DNA of 5,949 nucleotides from Deltaproteobacteria bacterium RBG_13_61_14 (GCA_001797815.1 MGQK01000034.1:15820-21768), one strand, 5' to 3'; shown: positions 1-5,504, counted from the stretch's first letter. Notes: a model not told the origin generated them from the letters alone. Numbers and translations are program-made.

Positions 1-878
1 CCGCCGGCCGGACCAGGGATCTGGTCGGCGGTGACCTCGGTGCTGACGTCCGGGTAGCCGCCGGTGCTCTCGGTGATGTCCCCGCTCGCATACCAAGTTA
101 CGCCCCCCGCTTGATCGCAGTCGTCGGTATAAACGGCACAGGAGCCGGAGTAATCGCAGACCGCGGTGAACATCTGGTAGCCGCCTTCCGGGAGGTCAAT
201 GGCGCCGCCGGACATGGCCGAGATCGGGATAATGTCCAGGCTCATCAGGTCGCAAGTGGCTTCGGCCACATCCACGGTGGCGCTGTCCAAAGCCATGGAG
301 ACCATGCATTGGACCTCATCGGTTGCCGGCGCCATCGTGCCCGCTGTATACTCTCCGGTCATTTCATCAATCCAGCCGGCGGAATCACCGAAGAGATAAT
401 AGAACGGGTCGTAGCCCTGGGGGTTGAACTCGCTGGTGGTATAACCGTCGGACCAATAGGCCACGCAGTAAAAGTCCACGGAATCTCCTGGACTCACGCT
501 CAACGGGCCGTCCGGGGTGAGATCCACCGAGACCACGGTATCATCGTTCAGCACGTTGACGTTGGTGTTGTCCCAGCCATAGCCGACGCCATAGGAGACG
601 GTTCCTTCAATAAAGCCCGAGCCGCCGGCAGGACCAGGAATTTGGTTGGCAGTGAGCATCGTGCTGAGCGTGGGCGTGCCCCCGGAGTTTTCCCAGACGT
701 CGCCGCTGGCATACCATTCAACCCCTCCGGCCTGGGTGCAATCATCGTAAAAAGTGCCACAGCCGGTCCCGGAATAATCGCAGGCTGCGGTGAATAGCTG
801 GTAACCGTCTTCGATTAAGTCAATGGAGCCGCCCATCATCGCGGCTACCGGAATAATATCCAGGTAGATCAGCTCGCA
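1..878 (-). repeat. Tandem ~624-bp repeat encoding the Ig-like unit (one full copy, one partial)
   Basis: The full copy spans 255-878 (residues 119-326). The second copy starts at 254 (residue 327) and is cut by the window edge after 84 residues. Over that overlap about 56 residues match with a single one-residue gap, including LDIIP, GYQ-FTA-CDYSG, DDC-QAGGV-WYASGD and QIPGPAG. The copies have diverged in synonymous positions too, so the duplication is not recent. More copies may lie to the left of the window. Confidence 0.85.
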
Positions 879-1232
879 ATCGCCGCCGCCGCAGTCCTCC
901 GGGCAAAACATCTCATCTTCCCAAGGCGGCTGGCAGAAGGTGTCCCCGCAGTAGCAATCAAAGGAACAATTCCCCGGGTCTTCGCCCAAGCCCGGTTCGC
1001 AGATCATGTTCATGTTGCAACCGCCGGTGCAGTCATCCGGACAACTTCCCGCGTCTTCATAAGGTGGTTGACAGAGACTATCCCCGCAATAACAATCATC
1101 GGAGCAAGTCACCGGGTCTTCCGCAGGAGGTTCGCAGATGCCGTTCGGACACATCTGTGCCCCGACACTGGCAGGAAGACCAAACAGCACCATCAAGCAA
1201 ACTCCAATCCAAATTTTCCTGATCCAGTTCAT
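1..1232 (-). CDS. Secreted cysteine-rich repeat protein with tandem Ig-like units (C-terminus beyond window)
   Basis: Reading leftward from ATG at 1232, the frame stays open for 410 codons to the window edge, so the 3' end is missing. Residues 1-25 form a signal peptide (MNWIRK, hydrophobic core, then ASVGA before Gln26), so the protein is predicted to be exported. Residues 28-114 hold four cysteine modules with spacing near C-x4-C-x9-C-x3-C, of the type CGDxxCxxPxEDxxxCPxDC. A roughly 208-residue unit begins at Cys119 (LDIIPVAAM) and again at Cys327 (LDIIPISAM). Each unit looks like two Ig-like or BIG-like subdomains: a YSG...WYASGD pattern, then a YWSDG...TGEYTAGT pattern. Extra cysteines suggest disulfides. 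Similar short cysteine modules occur in secreted proteins of several bacterial groups. The specific function is unknown; adhesion or a surface-structural role is inference. The start is set by GGAGG ten bases upstream. The frame is also open back to an ATG at 1388, but that start has no ribosome site and would bury the signal peptide. Confidence 0.88.
   Translation of the reverse strand, partial: MNWIRKIWIGVCLMVLFGLPASVGAQMCPNGICEPPAEDPVTCSDDCYCGDSLCQPPYEDAGSCPDDCTGGCNMNMICEPGLGEDPGNCSFDCYCGDTFCQPPWEDEMFCPEDCGGGDCELIYLDIIPVAAMMGGSIDLIEDGYQLFTAACDYSGTGCGTFYDDCTQAGGVEWYASGDVWENSGGTPTLSTMLTANQIPGPAGGSGFIEGTVSYGVGYGWDNTNVNVLNDDTVVSVDLTPDGPLSVSPGDSVDFYCVAYWSDGYTTSEFNPQGYDPFYYLFGDSAGWIDEMTGEYTAGTMAPATDEVQCMVSMALDSATVDVAEATCDLMSLDIIPISAMSGGAIDLPEGGYQMFTAVCDYSGSCAVYTDDCDQAGGVTWYASGDITESTGGYPDVSTEVTADQIPGPAG
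891..1151 (-). repeat. Four tandem cysteine-module repeats inside the secreted protein
   Basis: Residues 28-47, 49-68, 72-93 and 95-114 each carry four cysteines and acidic pairs before the third and fourth (for example CxxPxED and CPDDC). The first, second and fourth share exact spacing C-x4-C-x9-C-x3-C. The third is looser (x5 and x10). The period is 21-23 residues, or 63-69 bases. The second and fourth units are the most alike (YCGDSLCQPPYED and YCGDTFCQPPWED), which suggests they arose by duplication of a two-unit block. Confidence 0.85.
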
Positions 1233-1242
1233 GACTCGATGT

Positions 1243-1247
1243 CCTCC
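1243..1247 (-). promoter_or_regulatory. Ribosome binding site that sets the secreted-protein start
   Basis: GGAGG (within AAAGGAGGAC on the minus strand) lies ten bases before the ATG at 1232. It supports that start over the in-frame ATG at 1388, which has no such site. Confidence 0.8.
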
Positions 1248-1309
1248 TTTTGCGAACGCATCCACCTTGCTCAAACTCCCGGCCGCTTCTCTTGGCGGCT
1301 TTCTCAAAC

Positions 1310-1350
1310 AAAAAAGCCGCGAGATGGCCTGAACCACCCTCCCGCGGCTT
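1310..1350 (-). terminator. Intrinsic terminator or attenuator ahead of the secreted-protein gene
   Basis: On the minus strand AAGCCGCG (1350-1343) pairs perfectly with CGCGGCTT (1321-1314) across a 21-base loop, and the stem runs into six T residues (1315-1310). It lies 78 bases before the ATG and about 270 bases after the inferred transcription start, so it is placed as an attenuator in the leader. It could alternatively terminate read-through from purC, whose stop is about 370 bases upstream. Confidence 0.6.
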
Positions 1351-1560
1351 GATCCGACTTGACCTTCCAGTTCATGAACTTTACTCATACCCGGCCGGTT
1401 TTTTTCCAAAACCCTGAGGGGATCTCAAATTCGATCCATTAACCATTTCATTCCCGAGCCAGCACCTTCTCCAGGCAATCGGACGACCTCAGCGGACTGC
1501 CGCGGGAACATGGGGGACCAGGGACGAGAAAGCCGACACGGGAAATAGTGCCAAGGCCTC

Positions 1561-1610
1561 AAAAAAGAACCAATAGTAAATTCCCTGAATTCCCTGTGAA
1601 ATGTTGGTTC
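1561..1610 (-). terminator. Terminator-like hairpin immediately after the promoter start
   Basis: On the minus strand GAACCAA (1610-1604) pairs with TTGGTTC (1573-1567) across a 30-base loop, followed at once by six T residues (1566-1561). The stem is only 7 bp with 3 GC pairs, so it is weak. The loop holds a short direct repeat (ATTCCCTG twice, on the plus strand). It would end a transcript of about 55 bases from the promoter at 1623-1651. Confidence 0.4.
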
Positions 1611-1622
1611 AAAAACGCAAAA

Positions 1623-1651
1623 ACTATACCACCCGGTTCACTCCCTGTCAA
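1623..1651 (-). promoter_or_regulatory. Strong sigma70-type promoter for the secreted-protein leader
   Basis: On the minus strand TTGACA (1651-1646) is followed after exactly 17 bases by TATAGT (1628-1623): a perfect -35 and five of six bases of the -10. Transcription should start near 1616, giving a leader of about 385 bases before the ATG at 1232. A hairpin-forming inverted repeat, TCAAGA-AAAA-TCTTGA (1648-1663), overlaps the -35 box and could be an operator, though that is inference. Confidence 0.75.
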
Positions 1652-1716
1652 GAAAAATCTTGAGTTGGCCAGGGTGTCCTGGTTCAAAAAAAATCGGAGA
1701 AAACCAGGTAAAAAGG

Positions 1717-2604
1717 TCAGGATTCGCCCATCAGGATTCGCTGGGCTTGCAGGTACTTCTTCGTGGTCTTCCGGACAATGTCGTCGGGCAGTTCCGGCGC
1801 CGGCGGGATCTTGTTCCAGCCGATCCCGATCAGGTAGTCCCGCACGAACTGCTTGTCAAAACTGGGCTGCGGTCCCCCGGGCCGGTAGCTCTCGGCCGGC
1901 CAGAAGCGGGAGGAGTCCGGGGTGAGCATCTCGTCAATCACCAGGAGCTTCCCGTCCTTGAGCCCGAACTCGAACTTGGTGTCCGCCACGATGATCCCCC
2001 GCGCCTTCGCATAGTCCGCGGCAAATTGGTAAATCGCCAGCGCCTTGTCCCGCACTTCTTTCGCCCGCTTCTTGCCGAGCAGCTTCTCCACCGCGGCAAA
2101 GGCGATGTTCTCGTCGTGGATCCCGATCTCCGCCTTGGTCGAAGGCGTAAAGATCGGCTCCGGCAACGCCTCCGACTCCCGCAGGCCCCGGGGCAGCTTG
2201 ATCCCGCACAACGCGCCGGTCTCCTGGTATTCTTTCCAGCCCGAGCCGGAGAGATACCCCCGCACCACCGCCTCCACCGGCAAAGGCTCGGTCTTCTGCA
2301 CCACCATCGCCCGCTCCTTAAGCATCTTCCGCGACTCGGAATCTTTGACCACGTCCCCCACGGTCTTCCGGCTCAAATGGTTCGGGCAAAGCTTCTCGGT
2401 CTTCTCGAACCAGAAGCGCGACAGCGAGGTCAGCACCGCTCCCTTCTCCGGGATGGGCGTGGGCATGACCACGTCAAAGGTGGAGATGCGGTCGGTGGCC
2501 ACGATCAGGAGTTCCTGGCCCAGGTCGTAGATATCGCGGACCTTGCCCCGCTTGAGGAGCTTGAAGCCGGGCAAGTGGGTTTCGGTCACTGTGCTCGCAG
2601 CCAT
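1717..2604 (-). CDS. purC: Phosphoribosylaminoimidazole-succinocarboxamide synthase (SAICAR synthetase)
   Basis: This cytosolic enzyme of de novo purine biosynthesis joins CAIR and L-aspartate, using ATP, to make SAICAR. The 295-residue product shows the family landmarks in order: [10 protein letters not shown] (20-29, nucleotide-binding loop), [18 protein letters not shown] (38-55), [15 protein letters not shown] (113-127), [14 protein letters not shown] (153-167), DTKFEFG (208-214) and [14 protein letters not shown] (223-236). The length fits the longer (about 300-residue) form of the family. The frame is open further upstream to 2736, but ATG at 2604 is chosen: it has GGAGG ten bases before it, and the protein starts as the family does. 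The start overlaps the last 19 bases of the upstream ABC ATPase gene, so the two are probably co-transcribed and may be translationally coupled. No key residue is missing. Confidence 0.96.
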   Translation of the reverse strand: MAASTVTETHLPGFKLLKRGKVRDIYDLGQELLIVATDRISTFDVVMPTPIPEKGAVLTSLSRFWFEKTEKLCPNHLSRKTVGDVVKDSESRKMLKERAMVVQKTEPLPVEAVVRGYLSGSGWKEYQETGALCGIKLPRGLRESEALPEPIFTPSTKAEIGIHDENIAFAAVEKLLGKKRAKEVRDKALAIYQFAADYAKARGIIVADTKFEFGLKDGKLLVIDEMLTPDSSRFWPAESYRPGGPQPSFDKQFVRDYLIGIGWNKIPPAPELPDDIVRKTTKKYLQAQRILMGES

Positions 2605-3596
2605 TTTCGGCTTTCCTCCGTGGGCCGGGGAACGTGATGGCACGTGGCCCAGTGCTGAGGCTCGTGCTCTTTCCATTCCGGAATAACCTCGCGGCAGACC
2701 TCGGTGGCCCAGGGGCAGCGCGGGTGGAAGGTGCACCCGGGAGGCGGGTTGATCGGGCTGGGCACGTCGCCGGGGAGGAGCAGGCGCTGGCGCTTCTGGG
2801 TGGGGTCCGGCTGGGGCACCGCGGAGAGGAGCGCGATGGTGTAGGGGTGGAGCGGCCTCCGGTAAATCTCTTTTGCCCCGGCCAACTCCGCGATCCGGCC
2901 CAGGTACATCACCGCCACCCGGTCGGCGATGTGCTCGATCACCCGCAGGTCGTGGGAGATGAAGAGGTAGGTCAGTCCCCGCTTCTCCTGCAGGTCCAGG
3001 AGCAGGTTCAGGATCTGGGCCTGGATCGAGACGTCAAGCGCACTGACCGGCTCGTCGCACACGATCAGCCGCGGCTCCACCGCCAGCGCCCGCGCGATCC
3101 CGATCCGCTGCCGCTGGCCCCCGGAGAACTCGTGCGGATACCGGGAAAAGGCGTCCTCATGCAAGCCCACCTCGCGCAGCAGCTTCAAAATCCGCTCGCG
3201 CTTCTCCTTGCCCCGGGCCAGGCGATGGATGGTGAAGGCCTCGCCGATGATCCCGCCCACGGTCATGCGCGGGTTGAGCGAGGAGTAGGGGTCCTGGAAA
3301 ATGATCTGCATCTGCTTGCGCAGCGCCCGCAGCTCTCCGCCCGAAAGCCCGACCACGTCGCGGCCCTGGAAGTAAATCTCGCCCGCGGTCGGCTCGATCA
3401 GCCGCAAGAGGGCGCGGCCCAGGGTGGACTTGCCGCAACCCGACTCGCCCACCAGGCCCAGGGTCTCGCCCTCCCGGACCGTGAGCGACACCCCGTCCAC
3501 CGCCTTCACCGCGGCTACCGTCCGCGAGAACACGCCCGCCCGCACCGGAAAGTACTTCTTCAGGTCCCGGATGTCCAGCAGCCCGTTGGATGCCAT
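2586..3596 (-). CDS. Oligopeptide/dipeptide ABC transporter ATP-binding protein, OppF/DppF type
   Basis: This is one of the two cytoplasmic ATPases that normally power peptide import through a DppBC/OppBC permease. The 336-residue product has a complete nucleotide-binding domain: Walker [10 protein letters not shown] (50-58), Q-loop QDPYSSLNP (101-109), signature [15 protein letters not shown] (157-171), Walker B LIVCDEP (177-183), D-loop SALD (185-188) and the switch His215 in ISHD. The C-terminal oligopeptide domain follows (PLHPYT at 248-253, then [14 protein letters not shown]). Cys288, Cys294, Cys301 and Cys319 form the conserved cluster of this family, reported in some homologues to hold an iron-sulfur cluster. 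All catalytic residues are present. ATG 3596 is preferred over TTG 3629 because the protein then begins [14 protein letters not shown] as the family does; neither start has a Shine-Dalgarno site. No permease, binding protein or partner ATPase is adjacent, and purC overlaps its end. The substrate cannot be told from sequence. Confidence 0.93.
   Translation of the reverse strand: MASNGLLDIRDLKKYFPVRAGVFSRTVAAVKAVDGVSLTVREGETLGLVGESGCGKSTLGRALLRLIEPTAGEIYFQGRDVVGLSGGELRALRKQMQIIFQDPYSSLNPRMTVGGIIGEAFTIHRLARGKEKRERILKLLREVGLHEDAFSRYPHEFSGGQRQRIGIARALAVEPRLIVCDEPVSALDVSIQAQILNLLLDLQEKRGLTYLFISHDLRVIEHIADRVAVMYLGRIAELAGAKEIYRRPLHPYTIALLSAVPQPDPTQKRQRLLLPGDVPSPINPPPGCTFHPRCPWATEVCREVIPEWKEHEPQHWATCHHVPRPTEESRKWLRAQ
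2615..2619 (-). promoter_or_regulatory. Ribosome binding site of purC, inside the ABC ATPase gene
   Basis: GGAGG on the minus strand, ten bases before ATG 2604. It fixes the purC start and lies within the final codons of the upstream gene, consistent with coupled translation. Confidence 0.75.
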
Positions 3597-3607
3597 CTCG
3601 GAAGGCA

Positions 3608-3636
3608 AGGTTATCTTCGCCGCTGCCAAAAGTCAA
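3608..3636 (-). promoter_or_regulatory. Possible promoter for the ABC ATPase-purC unit
   Basis: TTGACT (3636-3631) is followed after 17 bases by TAACCT (3613-3608) on the minus strand. The -35 is good but the -10 matches only half the consensus. A start near 3601 would leave almost no leader before ATG 3596, in keeping with the lack of a ribosome site. Weak evidence. Confidence 0.25.
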
Positions 3637-3726
3637 TCCGGGCGGCAAGCGCTCCGGCGCGGGGCCGGCGGCCCACGCTAAACCTTCTACTCGAACCGGC
3701 GCGAATGCGGCCGTTCTCACTTCTGC

Positions 3727-3754
3727 AAATGTGAAATGTGAAGACCTGACCCCA
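3727..3754. repeat. 28-bp dispersed repeat, copy 1 (core GACCTGACCCCA)
   Basis: It matches 4334-4361 at 24 of 28 positions in the same orientation. Read on the minus strand it begins TGGGGTCAGGTC and continues with two TTTCACAT-like steps. From memory, such TGGGGTCAGGTC sequences are scattered through many bacterial genomes and often lie near REP-associated Y1 transposase genes; no transposase is present here. A third, short match (CCTGACCCC) lies at 3798-3806. Confidence 0.65.
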
Positions 3755-3757
3755 ACC

Positions 3758-3787
3758 TTGCTTTTTCCCCGGACAAACACTTATGAT
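3758..3787 (+). promoter_or_regulatory. Likely promoter of the DsrE-like gene
   Basis: TTGCTT (3758-3763), an 18-base spacer, then TATGAT (3782-3787). The predicted start near 3794 gives a leader of about 47 bases. It begins four bases after repeat copy 1. Confidence 0.45.
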
Positions 3788-3840
3788 GGAATCTGGCCCT
3801 GACCCCGGCTTCTCATCTTTGTTGAAGGAGGGATGGAACG

Positions 3841-4188
3841 ATGCAGTTGCTGTTGGTCTTGAACCCGAAACCTTATGACGGGAGCGACGTGATGTGGAAC
3901 GCGCTGCGCCTGCTGGGCCAGGCGTTAAAGGAGGGGATGGCGGTGAAGGTGTTCCTGCTCAACGACGGGGTGGAACTGGCGCAGCGGGGCCTGGAGCGGG
4001 GCGCGGAGTATGATTTGCAGGGGATGCTGGCGGAAGCCCTCGCCCGAGGGGCGGAAGTGAAAGCCTGCGGCACCTGCTTGAGCCGGCGGGGGATCAGCCG
4101 CGAAGAATTGCTGCCCCAGGTGCCGGTGGCGGTGCTCCCGGATTTGACCGCCTGGATTGCGGCCGCGGACAAGGTGTTGACCTTCTGA
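3841..4188 (+). CDS. DsrE/DsrF-like small sulfur-relay family protein
   Basis: The 115-residue cytosolic protein has the DsrE-like pattern. It opens with a hydrophobic beta strand (LLLVLNPKPYDGSD), then a helix (ALRLLGQALKEG), a strand with VKVFLLNDGV (35-44), a helix over the next 25 residues, VKACGTCLSRRG (73-84) with Cys76 and Cys79, and a C-terminal AAADKVLTF. DsrE-family proteins handle sulfur as persulfides on a conserved cysteine, or act as small redox or structural subunits. Here the CxxC at the expected place suggests the cysteine is active, but the partner is unknown. The start is set by AAGGAGG (3825-3831), nine bases upstream. It is monocistronic, divergent from the ABC ATPase and flanked by two copies of a 28-bp repeat. 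No other sulfur-relay gene is in the window. Confidence 0.85.
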   Translation: MQLLLVLNPKPYDGSDVMWNALRLLGQALKEGMAVKVFLLNDGVELAQRGLERGAEYDLQGMLAEALARGAEVKACGTCLSRRGISREELLPQVPVAVLPDLTAWIAAADKVLTF

Positions 4189-4372
4189 AAAAAGACTCCG
4201 TGCGCGCAAACATGCGAAAGGATAGCCCGGGGAGGGTGCCCGGGGTTGAAGGATACTAAAAACCTATCAAGCCCTGATGGGGCCTCACCGCATGGGTTGC
4301 AGAGGAACTATCTCTTTGGCGCCCGCAGCGAGTAATTGTGAATTGTCAGGACCTGACCCCATACCCTTACCC
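4189..4372. other. Non-coding spacer holding repeat copy 2
   Basis: It contains a six-base self-complementary pair (CCCGGG twice near 4228-4245) without a T tract, repeat copy 2 and a CCCTTACCCTTA run. I see no open frame with coding character, no tRNA and no clear terminator for the DsrE-like gene. The left part does not resemble a continuation of the neighbouring glycyl radical enzyme. Confidence 0.5.
4334..4361. repeat. 28-bp dispersed repeat, copy 2 (core GACCTGACCCCA)
   Basis: It has the same orientation as copy 1 and lies 607 bases downstream of it; 24 of 28 positions agree. On the minus strand it reads TGGGGTCAGGTCCTGACAAT and onward. Eleven bases separate it from the stop codon of the truncated glycyl radical enzyme, and the intervening bases are a short hexamer repeat (CCCTTA twice on the plus strand, 4364-4375). 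Confidence 0.65.
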
Positions 4373-4735
4373 TTACTGCCAGTAAGGCAGGATTTCTCTG
4401 AGCGCGCGCTTCTCCGCCTCCCCCACGCGGTAAGGCTGGATGGCGCGGCTCTCGTAGCTCTCGAGCTGCGCGGCGATGGAAAAGGATTTGGTCTCCGGGA
4501 AAAGGGGCGCGCCCCGGAGCTTGCTGGTGCGGTTTCCCACGATCAGCTCTTCCGGAGCGATGCGGATGGACATGTTGGTGAGGAGGTGCTCGAGCGCGCG
4601 GGCGTTGCGGACGACCTGGGGCTGGCCTTGGGTTCTGCGCTGGGCTTCGGTCCAGAGCACGGCCCGCTCGGCGCAGACCTCGAAAGGAGCCTCGAGCAGT
4701 CTCTGCTTGAGCCGCGGCGCGCGACCTTCCCTCAT
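4373..4735 (-). pseudogene. N-terminal remnant of a glycyl radical enzyme (pyruvate formate-lyase family)
   Basis: The 120-residue frame matches the start of PFL-family glycyl radical enzymes. It has a first helix (LKQRLLEAPFEVCAERA, 9-25), then TEAQRRT with a following PQVVRNARALEHLL, the hallmark ELIVGNRTSKLRGAPLFPE (63-81), and EKRALREILPYW (108-119). Family members are about 800 residues long, with a catalytic cysteine mid-protein and a radical glycine near the end. Both are absent, because a TAA follows PYWQ at 4375-4373, directly beside a dispersed repeat. No continuation is visible in any frame beyond the stop, so this is a deletion or insertion breakpoint rather than a single frameshift. 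The subclass (formate-lyase, diol dehydratase and so on) cannot be assigned from this part. A functional short protein is possible but unlikely. ATG 4735 has no Shine-Dalgarno site; the promoter suggests a leaderless message. Confidence 0.8.
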
Positions 4736-4744
4736 CTCAGAAGC

Positions 4745-4773
4745 ATTGTAAGTCCGGGTCCGGCCGCGGTCAA
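4745..4773 (-). promoter_or_regulatory. Promoter of the glycyl radical enzyme remnant, probably leaderless
   Basis: TTGACC (4773-4768), exactly 17 bases, then TACAAT (4750-4745) on the minus strand: five of six matches in each box. Transcription should begin around 4738, within a few bases of ATG 4735. This explains the absence of a ribosome site. Confidence 0.55.
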
Positions 4774-4774
4774 G

Positions 4775-4798
4775 CGATCCGCATTAAAAACCGGATCG
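4775..4798. repeat. Inverted repeat CGATCCG...CGGATCG upstream of the promoter
   Basis: Perfect 7-bp arms at 4775-4781 and 4792-4798 around a 10-base AT-rich centre, immediately upstream of the -35 box at 4768-4773. No T tract follows on either strand, so it is not a terminator. The position suits a regulator binding site. Confidence 0.4.
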
Positions 4799-4846
4799 TA
4801 GGTGCTCGGGGTCCTGGCGGGTTGGCCCTTCGGCCAGGCTCTTCTC

Positions 4847-4883
4847 AAAAAAATCCCCCTGCCCGGACGGACAGAGGGATTTT
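4847..4883 (-). terminator. Rho-independent terminator of the Hsp20 gene
   Basis: On the minus strand arms at 4881-4869 and 4864-4852 form a 13-pair stem (two G-U pairs) closed by a four-base loop, followed by a seven-T tract (4853-4847). It starts 25 bases after the Hsp20 stop. A TTTTCTTTC run on the plus side (4880-4888) gives it weak bidirectional character. Confidence 0.88.
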
Positions 4884-4907
4884 CTTTCTCGGGCGTGGAG
4901 CTCCGGC

Positions 4908-5348
4908 TTAAGCCGCTTCCTTGATGTTGATCTTGACCGACTTGGCCTTGGCCTCGGCTTTCTTGGGCAACGTAATCCGGAGCACGCCTTTTTCGTACTT
5001 GGCCGTGATCTTGTCCTGGTCCACCGTGCCGGGGAGCGTGAAGGACCGGCTGAAGCCGCCGTTCCTGGATTCGATCAGGTAGTAGTTTTCCTTTTTCTCT
5101 TCCCGCTCCAGCTTCTTCTCGCCGCGCAGGGTCAGGACATTGTTCTCCACCTTGACCTCGATGTCCTTTTCCTCCATGTCCGGCAACTCCGCTTTCACCA
5201 GGAGGTTGTGCTCGTCCTCCATGATGTCCACCGCCGGAGCCCAAAACCCGTCGGTCGCCTCCCGGCCCAAGGCCTCTTCAAACAGGCGGCCCATTCTGCC
5301 TGGAAGGTTCTCGATTTCCCGAAATGGATCCCATCTGACGATTGCCAT
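4908..5348 (-). CDS. Hsp20/alpha-crystallin family small heat-shock protein
   Basis: The 146-residue ATP-independent chaperone is cytosolic and binds unfolding proteins as large oligomers. The variable N-terminal arm has the usual MAIVRWDPFREIENL start (1-15) and FW at 35-36. The alpha-crystallin domain follows (about 38-129): PAVDIMEDEHNLLVKAELP (38-56), KDIEVKVENNVLTLRGEK (61-78), a loop with FSRSFTLPGTV (99-109) and the signature GVLRITLPK (121-129). The C-terminal tail carries the I-x-I motif (INI, 140-142) used for oligomer contacts. Length and all landmarks are normal. AAAGGAGG (5358-5365) stands nine bases before the ATG. The gene is monocistronic, with its own promoter-like boxes upstream and a strong terminator downstream. 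No CIRCE element is seen. Confidence 0.96.
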   Translation of the reverse strand: MAIVRWDPFREIENLPGRMGRLFEEALGREATDGFWAPAVDIMEDEHNLLVKAELPDMEEKDIEVKVENNVLTLRGEKKLEREEKKENYYLIESRNGGFSRSFTLPGTVDQDKITAKYEKGVLRITLPKKAEAKAKSVKINIKEAA

Positions 5349-5432
5349 TTCCGCTCGCCTCCTTTAACTTGAATTATTGAATTGAGGGAACCCTTTGCGG
5401 GTCAGGCGCCTGTCTCGCTGGTCCCGTTGAAA

Positions 5433-5460
5433 AATGTAATCATGGCTGGGAGCTTGTCAA
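5433..5460 (-). promoter_or_regulatory. Likely promoter of the Hsp20 gene
   Basis: TTGACA (5460-5455), a 16-base spacer, then TACATT (5438-5433) on the minus strand: a perfect -35 with four of six bases in the -10. The leader would be about 78 bases and contains a perfect palindrome, CAGGCGCCTG (5403-5412). I see no sigma32-type promoter. Confidence 0.45.
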
Positions 5461-5504
5461 GGGGCGAAGGATCGAAAGACCAAGCAGATCCGGGGGATCG
5501 CCGC

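Larger units (their letters stand above)
1233..1716. other. Non-coding stretch between purC and the secreted-protein gene
   Basis: This 484-base gap contains a strong minus-strand promoter (1623-1651), a terminator-like hairpin just after it (1561-1610), about 210 bases without an obvious motif, a perfect 12-bp palindrome AGTTCATGAACT (1369-1380), a second terminator-like hairpin (1310-1350) and the ribosome site at 1243-1247. A T-less hairpin directly after purC has arms 1678-1684 and 1702-1708; its left arm can pair instead with CCAGG at 1669-1673. I recognise no known riboswitch consensus. The plus-strand frame starting at 1548 runs into the antisense of purC and has no coding character. 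Confidence 0.7.

Noticed and set aside
111-797. Long plus-strand open frame of 228 codons
   Set aside because: It is antisense to the secreted protein, whose minus-strand frame has a signal peptide, ribosome site and internal repeats; the plus frame has no ribosome site or recognisable domain.
891-1151. Regular 63-69 base repeats that could suggest a CRISPR array
   Set aside because: They encode in-frame cysteine modules of a secreted protein, are not identical at DNA level and have no unique spacers.
1310-1350. AGGGTGG next to a GC-rich terminator, reminiscent of a T-box antiterminator
   Set aside because: Only the first seven bases of the T-box core match; the following NACCGCG is absent, and the downstream gene is not an amino-acid or tRNA-synthetase gene.
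1660-2637. 325-codon plus-strand frame
   Set aside because: Shadow of purC: rich in Arg, His, Leu and Pro, with no family resemblance.
2634-3734. 366-codon plus-strand frame
   Set aside because: Antisense shadow of the ABC ATPase, whose motifs are complete on the minus strand.
4277-4801. 174-codon plus-strand frame over the glycyl radical enzyme remnant
   Set aside because: The minus frame carries the clear ELIVGNR...RGAPLFPE family motif; the plus frame shows nothing recognisable.
4815-4836. GGCC-CTTC-GGCC hairpin beyond the Hsp20 terminator
   Set aside because: Short, with no T tract on either strand; the terminator at 4847-4883 already explains transcript ending.
5349-5504. Search for a CIRCE or sigma32-type heat-shock control site before the Hsp20 gene
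   Set aside because: No TTAGCACTC-N9-GAGTGCTAA or heat-shock promoter pattern is present; only a sigma70-like promoter is seen.
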